A DNA stretch of 64,000 nucleotides from Pontibacter populi (GTDB taxonomy: Bacteria > Bacteroidota > Bacteroidia > Cytophagales > Hymenobacteraceae). The notes below the pieces were generated by a model that was not told where the DNA came from, did no database searches, and worked only from the letters and a program-made list of their open reading frames with translations. The stretch spans positions 744,001 through 808,000 of the forward strand of contig NZ_JAHWXQ010000002.1 of assembly GCF_019336435.1 (NCBI RefSeq), in the 5' to 3' direction. Below are positions 1 to 8,958 of this stretch, piece after piece; position 1 is the stretch's first letter, and each line of letters begins with the position of its first letter. The translations under genes were made by a program, and so were the position numbers.

Positions 1-298
1 ATTTAATATTCCATAGTGACTAATTAGGAATAGAGCCACCTAAACACTAATTTGTTTATATTATAATCATTTAATATAAACTTTTTTAAAGCTTTAATTT
101 GAACTATAAGTTACTTTATTTCACTTTACTAAAAAGCCACCTTTAAAACCAGGCCAATTTAGGCATTAATTTACGACAATATATATATTATACAGGAATT
201 ATATAAATATATAATAGTTACTTTCTGTGAAAAATATTCCTTTCTGTTTCGTTATTTAAAACAAATATTTGTCTCAGAAAACTTAAAAGACCGAAATC
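1..298. other. AT-rich stretch, no gene seen
   Basis: Very AT-rich sequence with frequent stops in all frames. I see no gene, RNA or clear terminator. It may hold the upstream region of the small reading frame that follows, but no clean TAnnTTTG promoter element is present. Confidence 0.5.
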
Positions 299-475
299 AT
301 GATAGAAATTCTTGTAGCAATAATCTTACAGGTAACGACCATCTTAAATGGTGGTAATTCAGAAAAACTGACCACTGAGCAGAAAGCTGCCATTGAGCAA
401 AAGGCTAACCAAGAGAAAATCAATTCAGAGCAAAATTCTACTGCTGAAGGTGGTCAGGGTGGTTGGGCAGGTTAA
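299..475 (+). CDS. Small hypothetical protein, possible secreted peptide (58 aa)
   Basis: An open frame from ATG to TAA encodes 58 residues. Residues 1-17 are hydrophobic (MIEILVAIILQVTTIL). The middle (about 22-50) is rich in Glu, Gln, Lys and Asn and should be helical, and the end is Gly-rich with a Trp (GGQGGWAG). I do not recognise a family. The hydrophobic start could be an export signal or a single membrane anchor. It lies 57 bases upstream of an oligopeptide-type ABC importer on the same strand, so co-expression is possible. Coding status rests only on the open frame and its sensible amino-acid composition, and it could be chance. Confidence 0.4.
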   Translation: MIEILVAIILQVTTILNGGNSEKLTTEQKAAIEQKANQEKINSEQNSTAEGGQGGWAG

Positions 476-532
476 GCAATGATATTTTCCTTATCTTGCT
501 CTGAAATCTTTTAGCCAAAGGACTTTTGCCAG

Positions 533-2248
533 ATGAGGAAATTATACCCGTTACTTTTTTGCCTATTATTCTCTCTTTCTTTTTGCTCACAACCTCAGCG
601 ACAGCCAGAGGAGGTAAGGATCCGGTTAGCATCTGAACCGCACACGCTTAGCCCTGTTAACTATAGCGACTCGGAGGGTTTGCAGGTTATTAATCTTTTG
701 TTTCAGAGCCTGTTAGGAGTTGACTTGGAAGATGACCAACTGAAGCCCGTTTTGGTTAAGGCCCGGCCTCTTATTGAGCAAAAAGATTCTGTAACGCTGA
801 TTACCTACGAGCTTAGAGACGAGGCCAGCTGGTCGGACGGGTCTCCTGTAACATCAGATGACATTGCCTTTACCTTAAAGGTTTTAAAAGCACCGTTAGT
901 ACAAAATGAACAAGTAAAAACGCAGGTCGCCTTTATCCGTGACCTGGTTCAGGACAAAGAAAATAACAGGAAATTTACCTTCGTCTGCGATAGCTTCACC
1001 CCAGAAATGGAATTGTTATCCGGAGACTTTTTTATAATTCCGGCTTATTTATTTGACCCTGAAAATCTATTAAAGAATATACCTGTAGCCGCATTTACAG
1101 ACAGCCTTTCCAAGCTTGAAAACCATACTAAAATCAAGGCTTTTGCGGCTCAATTTAATACACCTGCCTACAACAACAATGGTAAAATATTGCAAGGTAG
1201 CGCAGGATATACACTAGAGGAATGGGTGCCGGGGCAGTACATAAAGCTCCGGCAAAAAGAGGATTGGTGGGGTAAGAACACAAATGCTACTAACCTGACA
1301 GCCAACCCCGAACACATCACGCTTCATATCATACCTGATAACACTACTGCCCTGCTTGCACTTAAAAACCGACAGCTGGATGTGCTGAAAGATATCCCTG
1401 CCCATGAGTTTGATCAGCTTAAGCAAAACAAGGATTTTCAGGAAGACTTTGATCTCTTCACACCTGATTCTTATAAATCTGTATATGCTGGTATAAACAG
1501 CCGATTACCTAAATTCGCTGATAAGCAAACCCGCCAGGCCATCGCCTACTTACTTGATATTACAAACTATATAAAGGTAACACAGCAACAATACGCTATT
1601 CCCACAGCAGGCATAATCCCTCCAAAGCTTACAGAGTTCTACAATTCTGATTTAAAGCCCTATACGTTTAATCCGGCAAAGGCAAAGCAATTATTACTTG
1701 CTGCTGGCTGGCAAGAGCGCAACACAGGCTGGTTTAAAAACATAAATGGCAAAGAGCAACAACTAACTATAGTTGTAACCTATAAAGCAGGCAATAATAT
1801 AGTCGAATCCACGGCGCTTATTTTTCAGCAAAGTGCGGCAGAACTGCACATACCCGTACAAATAGAAGCGCAGGAAGGAAACCTGTTCACGCAAAACTCC
1901 AGAGAACATAAATTCGAGCTGTTCTTCCGTCCACTGAGCGGCAACCCGTTTGCCTTTAACTTTGAGCCGATATTGCATACTTCGCATGCTGCTAAAGGCG
2001 GAACCAACTATACTGGCTTCGGAAACGCTGAAACAGATGCGCTGCTACAAACTATAAACAAAGCCACTGACGCAAAACAGAAAGCTACTCACCTGAAGCA
2101 ATTACAGAAACTGATGCTGGAAGAGGCTACGTTCATAGTGCTGTACTATACAAAAGAGCGATTGGCTATACACAAACGTTTCCAGAACACGAAAGTATCG
2201 GGCTTATCGCCAAACTATGATGTAAGTGCATTTCTGATTAAAAAATAG
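533..2248 (+). CDS. ABC transporter substrate-binding lipoprotein, family 5 (peptide type)
   Basis: A 571-residue extracytoplasmic solute-binding protein of the SBP_bac_5 (DppA/OppA) family, whose members bind peptides, nickel or similar ligands for ABC import. The N-terminus is a signal peptide ending in LSFC, a lipobox-like site with an unusual Phe before the Cys, so a lipid anchor is probable rather than certain. Family hallmarks include the early SEPHTLSP segment, WSDGSPVTSDDIAFTL near residue 100 and the C-terminal FELFFRPLSGNPF region. Two permease genes follow, the first after 11 bases and the second overlapping it by 4, giving an importer operon. No ATPase gene lies nearby. The ligand cannot be read from sequence. 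Confidence 0.9.
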   Translation: MRKLYPLLFCLLFSLSFCSQPQRQPEEVRIRLASEPHTLSPVNYSDSEGLQVINLLFQSLLGVDLEDDQLKPVLVKARPLIEQKDSVTLITYELRDEASWSDGSPVTSDDIAFTLKVLKAPLVQNEQVKTQVAFIRDLVQDKENNRKFTFVCDSFTPEMELLSGDFFIIPAYLFDPENLLKNIPVAAFTDSLSKLENHTKIKAFAAQFNTPAYNNNGKILQGSAGYTLEEWVPGQYIKLRQKEDWWGKNTNATNLTANPEHITLHIIPDNTTALLALKNRQLDVLKDIPAHEFDQLKQNKDFQEDFDLFTPDSYKSVYAGINSRLPKFADKQTRQAIAYLLDITNYIKVTQQQYAIPTAGIIPPKLTEFYNSDLKPYTFNPAKAKQLLLAAGWQERNTGWFKNINGKEQQLTIVVTYKAGNNIVESTALIFQQSAAELHIPVQIEAQEGNLFTQNSREHKFELFFRPLSGNPFAFNFEPILHTSHAAKGGTNYTGFGNAETDALLQTINKATDAKQKATHLKQLQKLMLEEATFIVLYYTKERLAIHKRFQNTKVSGLSPNYDVSAFLIKK

Positions 2249-2259
2249 TAGCTGCCTTT

Positions 2260-3354
2260 ATGCTACGCCACTTATTCCACCGTTTGCTCTATGCCATCCC
2301 AGTTTTATGGGTAATGGTTTCTGTCATTTTTTTGCTGAGCAGAATATTGCCCGGTACTTTTGGAGAGCAGTTGTTTGCAGATGAGGCAGGATTTTACAGC
2401 AAAGGATCACAGCAACAGAAGACTATTGCCTACGAGCAGCTCCTACAACGTACCAACCAGCAATTACCCCTCTTTTATGTAGGTTTCGCATCTATAAAAG
2501 CAGCAGAGGCTCACACAGGCTATAGTTACCTACTGCCCGATCTTAACTGGAATGGCACCGGCAACCAGTATCACCTCTGGGCATCAGAAGTCTTAACCGG
2601 CAGCCTGGGACAGTCTTTTGCCAGCACAAGGCCTGTAACAGAAGTAATTACGGAAGCCGCAGGCAATACTATTTTGATCCTACTTTTTAGCATGTTTATA
2701 ACTATAGCCCTGGCTTTAGTTGCAGGTATAACGATGGTGCTTTGGCAGGGTTCCAAATGGCCCCAGCTACTACTTACATTCCTTATTGTGCTGGATAGTT
2801 TACCGCTGTTTGTACTGAGCCTGCTGCTGTTGCTACTGCTGGCCAGCCCCGATGCCCTACAGCTTTTCCCGGTGTTCGGACTTGGCTATAGTTCCGTTGC
2901 AAACCAGAGCAGCATAACATCACTATTAAACCAGCTTCCTTACCTGGCCTTGCCCATTCTCTGCATGGTGTTGGCCAACCTACCATATCTTACTAACCAA
3001 TTCTATAGTTCGCTGTCTGGTACCATGCAGGCTGATTATATTAAAACTGCCCGCGCAAAGGGCCTTCGCTCTTATAAAGTAGTTACTCGCCACGCCCTGC
3101 GGAATGCGCTTTTACCGGTTATTACCATCTTATCAGATATGTTGCCCGCCCTTGTGGCAGGCACAGGTATTATAGAAATCATTTTTGCGATTCCCGGTAT
3201 CGGTCGCCTGCTGGTAAACAGTGTTCTTGCCCGGGACTTTCCTGTTATTGTTGGCATAGTAGTCGTAATTGCGGTCTTTAAAATGATTTCTCATGCCCTG
3301 GCGGATGTTTTATATACACTGGCAGACCCAAGAATAAGAAACTCAGCTAAATGA
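2260..3354 (+). CDS. ABC transporter permease, DppB/OppB type
   Basis: A 364-residue inner-membrane permease of the binding-protein-dependent transport family. One membrane helix lies at residues 10-29, followed by a long periplasmic loop to about residue 130 and then about five further helices. The cytoplasmic EAA loop that docks the ATPase is visible as DYIKTARAKGLRSYKV followed by RHALRNALLPV (residues about 251-285). The C-terminal LADPRIR is typical of the DppB branch. The stop codon overlaps the start of the next permease (ATGA), implying translational coupling, and the two should form a heterodimeric channel with the upstream lipoprotein as receptor. Confidence 0.92.
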   Translation: MLRHLFHRLLYAIPVLWVMVSVIFLLSRILPGTFGEQLFADEAGFYSKGSQQQKTIAYEQLLQRTNQQLPLFYVGFASIKAAEAHTGYSYLLPDLNWNGTGNQYHLWASEVLTGSLGQSFASTRPVTEVITEAAGNTILILLFSMFITIALALVAGITMVLWQGSKWPQLLLTFLIVLDSLPLFVLSLLLLLLLASPDALQLFPVFGLGYSSVANQSSITSLLNQLPYLALPILCMVLANLPYLTNQFYSSLSGTMQADYIKTARAKGLRSYKVVTRHALRNALLPVITILSDMLPALVAGTGIIEIIFAIPGIGRLLVNSVLARDFPVIVGIVVVIAVFKMISHALADVLYTLADPRIRNSAK

Positions 3355-4421
3355 GGACGTTGATGTTAGATATAGCCGAGCTCTGGAGAAGAAGGTGGAG
3401 TTTTAAAATAGCACTGCTCTATTTGCTTGCACTTTTGATCCTGGTACTTGTGCTGCCTTTTCTGCCCCTCCTCTATACTCCAAACCAACTGGATCTGGAG
3501 AATGTATTTCTAAAACCTTTTGAAAGCAGTACACACGTATTTGGTACAGACCAGTTGGGGAGAGATGTACTGGTAAATACCTTACATGGTGCTCGGAATG
3601 GCTTACTGATAGCGCTGCCTGTTATGCTTATTTCTTCGTTTATAGGCACCACTATAGGGGCACTGGCAGGCTATTTTGGAAACAACAAAATAAACTCACG
3701 ACGTGGGAGTTTGCTTATAGTTGTATGCTGCGTTTTACTGCTGTTATACTACGTCCTGCACGTACCCTTGCAAGTGGTAACCTATGATCTATCCGAAACT
3801 ATAGTTTACATTTCCTTTATAGTGGGGACCAGCATCTGTTTATTTTTGTGGTATGCTATCCGGCCATTATTAAACAGGCTTTCCTCTCTCAGGGCGAAGG
3901 CGAAAATCCCCTTTGATAGCATTACACTACGCAGTATAGAGTTACTTACCAGTTTACCAAAATTGCTTATCCTGATAAGTGTTTCTGCTTTTGCACCGCC
4001 ATCAGTCATGTTACTTTCGGTCGTTCTGATCTGCACTTACTGGACCGGAACCGCGCGCCTCTCCCGCGCTGAAATGCTCCGGATAAAACAACTACCTTAC
4101 ATGGAGGCGGCTTTAAGTACCGGCATGTCGCATAAACGCATCATTTTTAAAGAAGCTATCCCAAACCTGATCAGCCCGGTGGTGGTAGCGTTTATTTTTG
4201 GTGTAGGGGGACTTCTGGCTATTGAATCGACACTTTCATTTCTGGGAATCGGGCTTCCGGCAACATTCCCCAGCTGGGGGCGCACTATTGCCGGTATCCG
4301 CTCAAACCTTTCTGCCTGGTGGCTGGTAGCTTTTCCGGGAGGATTTCTGGCACTTACAGTACTTGCTTTGCAAATATGCAGCTATCATTTAGTGCGTATA
4401 ACACAGGAAAGAGGAAGATAA
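3351..4421 (+). CDS. ABC transporter permease, DppC/OppC type, with extra membrane insert
   Basis: A 356-residue permease of the DppC branch. The signature FGTDQLGRDVL lies at residues 64-74 and the EAA loop at about 246-269 (YMEAALSTGMSHKRIIFKEA). Between the helix ending GYFG (residue 110) and SITLRSIELLTSLPKLL (from residue 190) there is an insertion of about 75 residues with two extra hydrophobic stretches (about 121-141 and 150-170). In ordinary DppC proteins these two parts are nearly adjacent. Both flanking halves look intact, so the insertion does not appear to break the gene. It is the last gene of the operon; I see no clear terminator after it. Confidence 0.9.
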   Translation: MRTLMLDIAELWRRRWSFKIALLYLLALLILVLVLPFLPLLYTPNQLDLENVFLKPFESSTHVFGTDQLGRDVLVNTLHGARNGLLIALPVMLISSFIGTTIGALAGYFGNNKINSRRGSLLIVVCCVLLLLYYVLHVPLQVVTYDLSETIVYISFIVGTSICLFLWYAIRPLLNRLSSLRAKAKIPFDSITLRSIELLTSLPKLLILISVSAFAPPSVMLLSVVLICTYWTGTARLSRAEMLRIKQLPYMEAALSTGMSHKRIIFKEAIPNLISPVVVAFIFGVGGLLAIESTLSFLGIGLPATFPSWGRTIAGIRSNLSAWWLVAFPGGFLALTVLALQICSYHLVRITQERGR

Positions 4422-4660
4422 TAAATGTTACTTTTGACCCTATTTTACCCATAACTCAACCTATAGGCACATCTGTTATTCTCCTGATCAGGCACTAACC
4501 TGTTCAGCCCTAGTCTTAATCTGCTATAAGAGAGAACAAACAGCTACTCATCATGCAAAGCCTTATTGATATTACACAAGTTAACTTGAGGCAGTAGCTT
4601 TCCTGTTACACAGCATAGCTATTCGCTAATATTGTAACAAGAAACTAAAGCATACGCTGC

Positions 4661-4909
4661 ATGAACCCAACTTATAGCATCCTGACAGACTCTGATTGCT
4701 TAAGCCAGCCAGTTTTATCTGCTTCTATTAACCTTACACTACACCAGGACGACCTGATGGAATTTGCAACTATAGATGGTGGTGTAGTAGATTATTATGC
4801 CTGCGAGGAGGCCGTAAATACAGGAGCTGGTATTTTTATTGGTGGGTATTTTGTAGGTGTTACAGACTATTCACAGTGCTACCCTCAGCAAACCTTTTTG
4901 CGTAAGTAG
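4661..4909 (+). CDS. Hypothetical protein (82 aa)
   Basis: A small acidic protein that I do not recognise. It has no signal peptide or membrane helix. The centre has DGGVVDYYACEEAVNTGAG followed by a hydrophobic Gly-rich IFIGGYFVGVTDY. It stands alone: about 240 bases upstream is non-coding, and a clean terminator hairpin follows at about 4993, which supports a real transcription unit. Function unknown. Confidence 0.5.
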   Translation: MNPTYSILTDSDCLSQPVLSASINLTLHQDDLMEFATIDGGVVDYYACEEAVNTGAGIFIGGYFVGVTDYSQCYPQQTFLRK

Positions 4910-4992
4910 AGCAAAGTATTTACCTGCAAATTTTACTTTTAAGATCTTATCAAAGATATAAAAATAGTTGTTGGTTGTTTGTGTTAACAATT

Positions 4993-5026
4993 AGCCCTGT
5001 GGTAGCCGCTGCAGGGCTTTTGTTTT
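4993..5026 (+). terminator. Rho-independent terminator
   Basis: Stem AGCCCTG (4993-4999) pairs with CAGGGCT (5012-5018) and is followed by a T-rich tract. It ends the transcript of the 82-residue gene. Confidence 0.75.
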
Positions 5027-5032
5027 GGATAT

Positions 5033-5464
5033 TTACGAACTATAGATCCAGTCCAGGGCAGTTTCACGATCTGTAAAGGATTGCATGCTGCACCCGAAAA
5101 CAGATTCGCATTTAACTTTACTCAGTAAACTGTCAATAACGGCTTGTGTAAAAACATCGGGCTCTGTAATTCGGGCAAACTTTATAACAGAAGATGTAGT
5201 AAGCGGCAACAGGAAATTGTTTCGTATTACCTTCTGCCCTTCGTTACCTAATAAACTGAATTTGCGGGTATCTGCGAGGAGGTATAAGGGTTGTTTATCT
5301 TCTATAACTTCCAGCAAATAAGAAAGCTGAGGCTGCAGCTCATTCAAAGAAACCTGATCGTTTAGCGTAACTTCAACTAAACTGAGAGGCTCGCTGTAAC
5401 GTATAGTAAACCCTGACTGATCGGTTGTGATTGTTTCGGAAATAGAGGCGTGCTGTAAAACCAT
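5033..5464 (-). CDS. Hypothetical protein, possibly SpoIIAA/STAS-like (143 aa)
   Basis: A soluble 143-residue protein without signal peptide. The pattern of alternating strands and helices resembles the SpoIIAA-like (STAS-type) small domains found in many Bacteroidota: a strand with LVEVTLNDQVSLNELQP, a helix and strand with LLEVIEDKQPLYLLADTR, and a C-terminal helix with DRETALDWIYSS. The family assignment is by general appearance only. It is a single gene, convergent with the gene at 4661-4909. Confidence 0.6.
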   Translation of the reverse strand: MVLQHASISETITTDQSGFTIRYSEPLSLVEVTLNDQVSLNELQPQLSYLLEVIEDKQPLYLLADTRKFSLLGNEGQKVIRNNFLLPLTTSSVIKFARITEPDVFTQAVIDSLLSKVKCESVFGCSMQSFTDRETALDWIYSS

Positions 5465-5597
5465 AAAACACTAATACGCAACAGTTACAACAAATACTTG
5501 TACTATAACATTATAATATATTCATACGTAAAGTATTTCCTCAATTTTTAAATATTTTACGTTGCTATCAATCATCAAGCTAAACTATAGTTTGCCA

Positions 5598-5642
5598 TAA
5601 TTAAAAAACAGAAGGCCCGCTTATATTCGTAAGCGGGCCTTC
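5598..5642 (-). terminator. Terminator of tRNA-Ser
   Basis: A perfect 13-bp stem (5611-5623 with 5630-5642, GC-rich GGCCCGC core) is followed on the minus strand by a T-rich run. It lies directly after the tRNA gene. Confidence 0.85.
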
Positions 5643-5651
5643 TTCATTCAG

Positions 5652-5739
5652 CAGAGAGCAAGGGATTCGAACCCTTGATACCCTTGTGGGGTATACACAC
5701 TTTCCAGGCGTGCTCCTTCGACCACTCGGACAGCTCTCT
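5652..5739 (-). tRNA. tRNA-Ser (anticodon GGA)
   Basis: An 88-base class II tRNA read on the minus strand. The acceptor stem AGAGAGC pairs with GCTCTCT followed by discriminator G. The anticodon arm is CACGC-CTGGAAA-GTGTG, giving anticodon GGA. The long variable arm (UACCC/GGGUA) marks it as serine. The T arm AAGGG-TTCGAAT-CCCTT is complete. The CCA end is not encoded. Confidence 0.96.
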
Positions 5740-5807
5740 AATTGCGTGCAAAGATACACTTTAAATTTTTATAGTTGCAAACTATAGTTCCCTTATCCCG
5801 GGCCTGT

Positions 5808-6875
5808 TTACAGACTTATTTCACCACGCAGGTTATCAGAGAGCAATCTTATAGTTTCTTCTTTAGATAAGTTCAGGCCAAGCACAAACATCAGTTTGGT
5901 TACGGCTGCTTCAGTGGTTATATCTGCTCCGCCAATTACGCCCATGTTCAGCAGGTACTTACTGGTTTCGTAGCGGCCCTGGTCCACGCGGCCTTCATCA
6001 CACTGGCTTACATTCAGTATATACACGCCCCGCTCTATCGCTTCCTTTAACAGGTTCAGGAACCAGGCAGAGGTTGGCGCATTACCGGAACCAAAGGTTT
6101 CCATTACAACCCCGCGTACACCTGGCGCCTGCAGTATACTGCGTACCACTGCTTCCGTTATGCCCGGAAACAGCTTCAGTATAACTACATTCTCTTCTAA
6201 CTGATGATGCACTTTAAGAGGCTGCAACGGGCAGGGCTGTATGTTTTCGTCATAAAAATCAATGTCGATGCCGGCTTCTGCCAGGGGCGGATAGTTCTCA
6301 GATTTAAAGGCATCGAAATGGCTGCTTTCTACTTTTTTGGCCCGGTTACCGCGCAACAGCAGGTTATGGAAAAAGATACTCACTTCGGGCACCCGACATT
6401 TTACGTGCGCTTTTGTACCTGCAATCTGTAAGGCTGTAATTAAGTTCTCACGGGCATCAGTTCGTATCAAACCAATTGGCACCTGTGCTCCTGTAAAGAT
6501 CACTGGCTTCTGCAGGTTCTCCAGTAAGTAACTCAGCGCCGAAGCACTATAGGCCATCGTATCGGTGCCATGCAGCACCACAAAACCATCGTAGTCGTTA
6601 TAGTTCTCTTCTATCAGCTTGGCCAGCATCAGCCAGTCATTTATAGTTATGTTCGACGAATCGATAACCGGCTCAATGCTGATAACTGTAAGCAGGTAAT
6701 TGAATTGCTTTAGCTCCGGCACTTTATCCGGTATCTGTGAAAAGTTGAACGGCACCAGATGCTGCGCTTCTTCATCGAATACCATCCCAACAGTGCCGCC
6801 GGTATAAATAATAAGGATAGATGCTTCCGGATCGTCTGGGGCTGCCGTGTCGATGTGTACTTTTACCGTTTGCAT
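5808..6875 (-). CDS. ansA: Type I L-asparaginase
   Basis: A 355-residue cytoplasmic-type asparaginase that hydrolyses L-asparagine to aspartate and ammonia. Both catalytic threonine motifs are present: IYTGGTVGM near residue 24 and LHGTDTMAYSASALSYLL near residue 102. GIDIDFYDEN and the SQCDEGRVDQGRYETS segment fit the AnsA family. There is no signal peptide, which separates it from periplasmic type II enzymes. It lies 3 bases downstream of the TatD gene on the same strand, so the two are probably co-transcribed. Confidence 0.93.
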   Translation of the reverse strand: MQTVKVHIDTAAPDDPEASILIIYTGGTVGMVFDEEAQHLVPFNFSQIPDKVPELKQFNYLLTVISIEPVIDSSNITINDWLMLAKLIEENYNDYDGFVVLHGTDTMAYSASALSYLLENLQKPVIFTGAQVPIGLIRTDARENLITALQIAGTKAHVKCRVPEVSIFFHNLLLRGNRAKKVESSHFDAFKSENYPPLAEAGIDIDFYDENIQPCPLQPLKVHHQLEENVVILKLFPGITEAVVRSILQAPGVRGVVMETFGSGNAPTSAWFLNLLKEAIERGVYILNVSQCDEGRVDQGRYETSKYLLNMGVIGGADITTEAAVTKLMFVLGLNLSKEETIRLLSDNLRGEISL

Positions 6876-6878
6876 AAA

Positions 6879-7646
6879 CTATAGTTTGAACAGGTTCAGG
6901 GCGTTTTGGGTAGTTATAGTTGCTACTTCTTCTTCCGGTTTTTGCATGAGCTCTGCAACACGTTTGAGTACCAGCGGAATGTAGGCAGGCTCGTTGCGTT
7001 TGCCACGGTGCGGCACAGGCGCCAGGTAAGGACAATCGGTTTCCAAGACAAGATCTTCCAGCGCTACATGCGGTAAAACTTTATCCAGTCCGCCATTTTT
7101 AAAAGTAGCTACACCGCCAATTCCCATCAAAAAGTTAAGTTCTTTAACCTTAGCCGCCTGCTCCGGGGTACCCGAAAAGCAATGGAAAATTCCACGCAAG
7201 GTTCCGTCTTGGGCAGCGGCTACCAGTTCGTAGGTTTCATCAAACGAATCGCGGGTATGCAGTACTATAGGTAGTTTATGTCTTTTAGCCAGCTCCAACT
7301 GTACTTTCAGGGCTTCCTGCTGCTGTTGCAGAAAGGTCTTGTCCCAGTACAGATCAATGCCGCACTCCCCTACCGCTGCAAATGCTCGCTTGTTCAGCCA
7401 TTCTTCCACCAGGTATAGTTCGCGCTCAAAATCCTTTTTTACATAGGTGGGGTGCAGGCCCATCATCGGGATGCATTGCCCCGGAAAAGAAGCTTCAGTT
7501 TCCAGCATCGCATCGATAGAAGTATGGTCGATGTTGGGCATGTAGATCTTCTCTACTCCTGCTTCCCTGGCTTTTGCCACCGCTGCTGCCTGGTCTTCCT
7601 TAAATTCTTCGGAGTAAATATGTGCGTGCGAATCAACTAATTTCAT
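6879..7646 (-). CDS. TatD family metal-dependent hydrolase/DNase
   Basis: A 255-residue TIM-barrel hydrolase of the TatD/YcfH family, members of which act as metal-dependent DNases. Metal-site motifs are all present: DSHAHIY at the start, GECGIDLYWD, VLHTRDSF, HCFSGTPEQA and LETDCPYLAP. I place the start at the ATG at 7646; an upstream in-frame TTG would add only two residues. It heads a two-gene unit with the asparaginase. Whether this member acts on DNA or another substrate cannot be told. Confidence 0.92.
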   Translation of the reverse strand: MKLVDSHAHIYSEEFKEDQAAAVAKAREAGVEKIYMPNIDHTSIDAMLETEASFPGQCIPMMGLHPTYVKKDFERELYLVEEWLNKRAFAAVGECGIDLYWDKTFLQQQQEALKVQLELAKRHKLPIVLHTRDSFDETYELVAAAQDGTLRGIFHCFSGTPEQAAKVKELNFLMGIGGVATFKNGGLDKVLPHVALEDLVLETDCPYLAPVPHRGKRNEPAYIPLVLKRVAELMQKPEEEVATITTQNALNLFKL

Positions 7647-7699
7647 TCTCAACTATAAATTATCATCAACTATAAGCCGATGGGTATTACAAATTAAAG

Positions 7700-7866
7700 C
7701 TGCAAGTTAAGTTTAATTGCTGATTGTTATTTGCTGATTGTTGAATGGTTAGTAGTTGAATTTTCTGAATCAGGATTGTTAGGATTAATAGATTGACAGG
7801 ATTCTTGTTGAGTCACTCACGAACTCTTTAACTCACTAACTCTCCAACTTTCTAACTTCCAAACTC
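7700..7866. repeat. Low-complexity intergenic repeats
   Basis: This 214-base gap holds three kinds of degenerate repeat seen elsewhere in the window: copies of TGCTGATTGTT, a run of AGGATT/CAGGATT heptamers (7767-7806) that is the reverse complement of runs near 19735 and 37560, and a run of ACTCAC/AACTCT-like units (about 7812-7866) resembling 55415-55450. Confidence 0.7.
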
Positions 7867-8958
7867 TTAGTACTTTCTCCCTTTCCAGACTGTCTTTACT
7901 GGCATAAAAAAGTAAATAATAAGCATTACAGATGAGACCACCAGGTAAAGTTCGAAAAGCACATAATAAAGCCACGGCACGGCTAGGTTCAGACGGCGCA
8001 GGCAGATATGCAGAAAAATGCTTTGCAAGAATAGCTTGAGAAAAAAAATACTCCCCATTACCCCTACCGAGGTATAAGCAAAGAACGGAATGAGCACCGG
8101 GTAATACGCTGCGTGCAGTATAAAAATGACAGCCATGTAAAGCGGCAAATGCATGGAGCCACTCATCCAGCGTTTGCGTTGGTTTATGTACTGTACAAAG
8201 TTGGCTGCCGGCAACGACAAGGCCAGTACATCCCGACTATAGATATTTCTAAAATCCCAGCCTTTGCGCAGTATTTCGTTAAAGATGGCAATGTCTTCCG
8301 TTATCGAAAACTTGATCCCTTCAAATCCGCCTACACTTTCGTATGCCTCGCGTCTCAGCAACATATTATTACCCATCGTAGTAACAGGCAACCCTTTATC
8401 TGACACTACCTGCACCAATCCAAGCGCATAAAGCCAGTCCAAGGCCTGCATTTTATGAAAGAAATGGTTGCCAGTTATAGTTGTGATACCCGTCACTACA
8501 CCTACTTTTTCCGTCAACGCTGAAAGCATTTTCTGCACCCAGTTCGCCGGCACAGCAATATCGGCATCGGTATAAAAATAGTAATCAGTAGTAGCGTGAT
8601 GCGCCAGCTGTGCCAGCACGTTTGCTTTACCACGGGCGTTGCCAATATTCTCCGTGATCGTAATACATTTATAGTTGGGCTTGTCCTTGATGTAGTCTTC
8701 AACTATAGCAAGCGTGTTGTCTGTTGAGGCATCGTTTCCGATCAAAACTTCTATTTTCTCTTTCGGATAAGTGAGGGCTTCAATTGCGGAAAGGCAGCGG
8801 ATTATGGTGTGTTCTTCGTTGCGGGCAGCAATCAGGATACTGATGCGGGGTTGGTGTGTAAGTTTTAAACTATAGCGCTTTCGGTTAAAAACTAGCAGGT
8901 ACAACAGCACCAGGAAAATGGAAAAGTAAACTATAAAATAGATTACTGAAATGGTCAT
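7867..8958 (-). CDS. Membrane-bound family 2 glycosyltransferase
   Basis: A 363-residue inner-membrane glycosyltransferase with a GT-A fold. A membrane helix lies at residues 1-24, the catalytic domain follows, and three C-terminal helices end the protein. Motifs are SILIAARNEEHTI (nucleotide binding), GNDASTDNT, the metal-binding YTDADIAVP, and the acceptor-site QRKRWMSG typical of processive or lipid-linked family 2 enzymes. It overlaps the deacetylase gene by 4 bases. The pair suggests assembly and N-deacetylation of a surface polysaccharide or glycolipid; the sugar is unknown. Confidence 0.9.
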   Translation of the reverse strand: MTISVIYFIVYFSIFLVLLYLLVFNRKRYSLKLTHQPRISILIAARNEEHTIIRCLSAIEALTYPKEKIEVLIGNDASTDNTLAIVEDYIKDKPNYKCITITENIGNARGKANVLAQLAHHATTDYYFYTDADIAVPANWVQKMLSALTEKVGVVTGITTITGNHFFHKMQALDWLYALGLVQVVSDKGLPVTTMGNNMLLRREAYESVGGFEGIKFSITEDIAIFNEILRKGWDFRNIYSRDVLALSLPAANFVQYINQRKRWMSGSMHLPLYMAVIFILHAAYYPVLIPFFAYTSVGVMGSIFFLKLFLQSIFLHICLRRLNLAVPWLYYVLFELYLVVSSVMLIIYFFMPVKTVWKGRKY

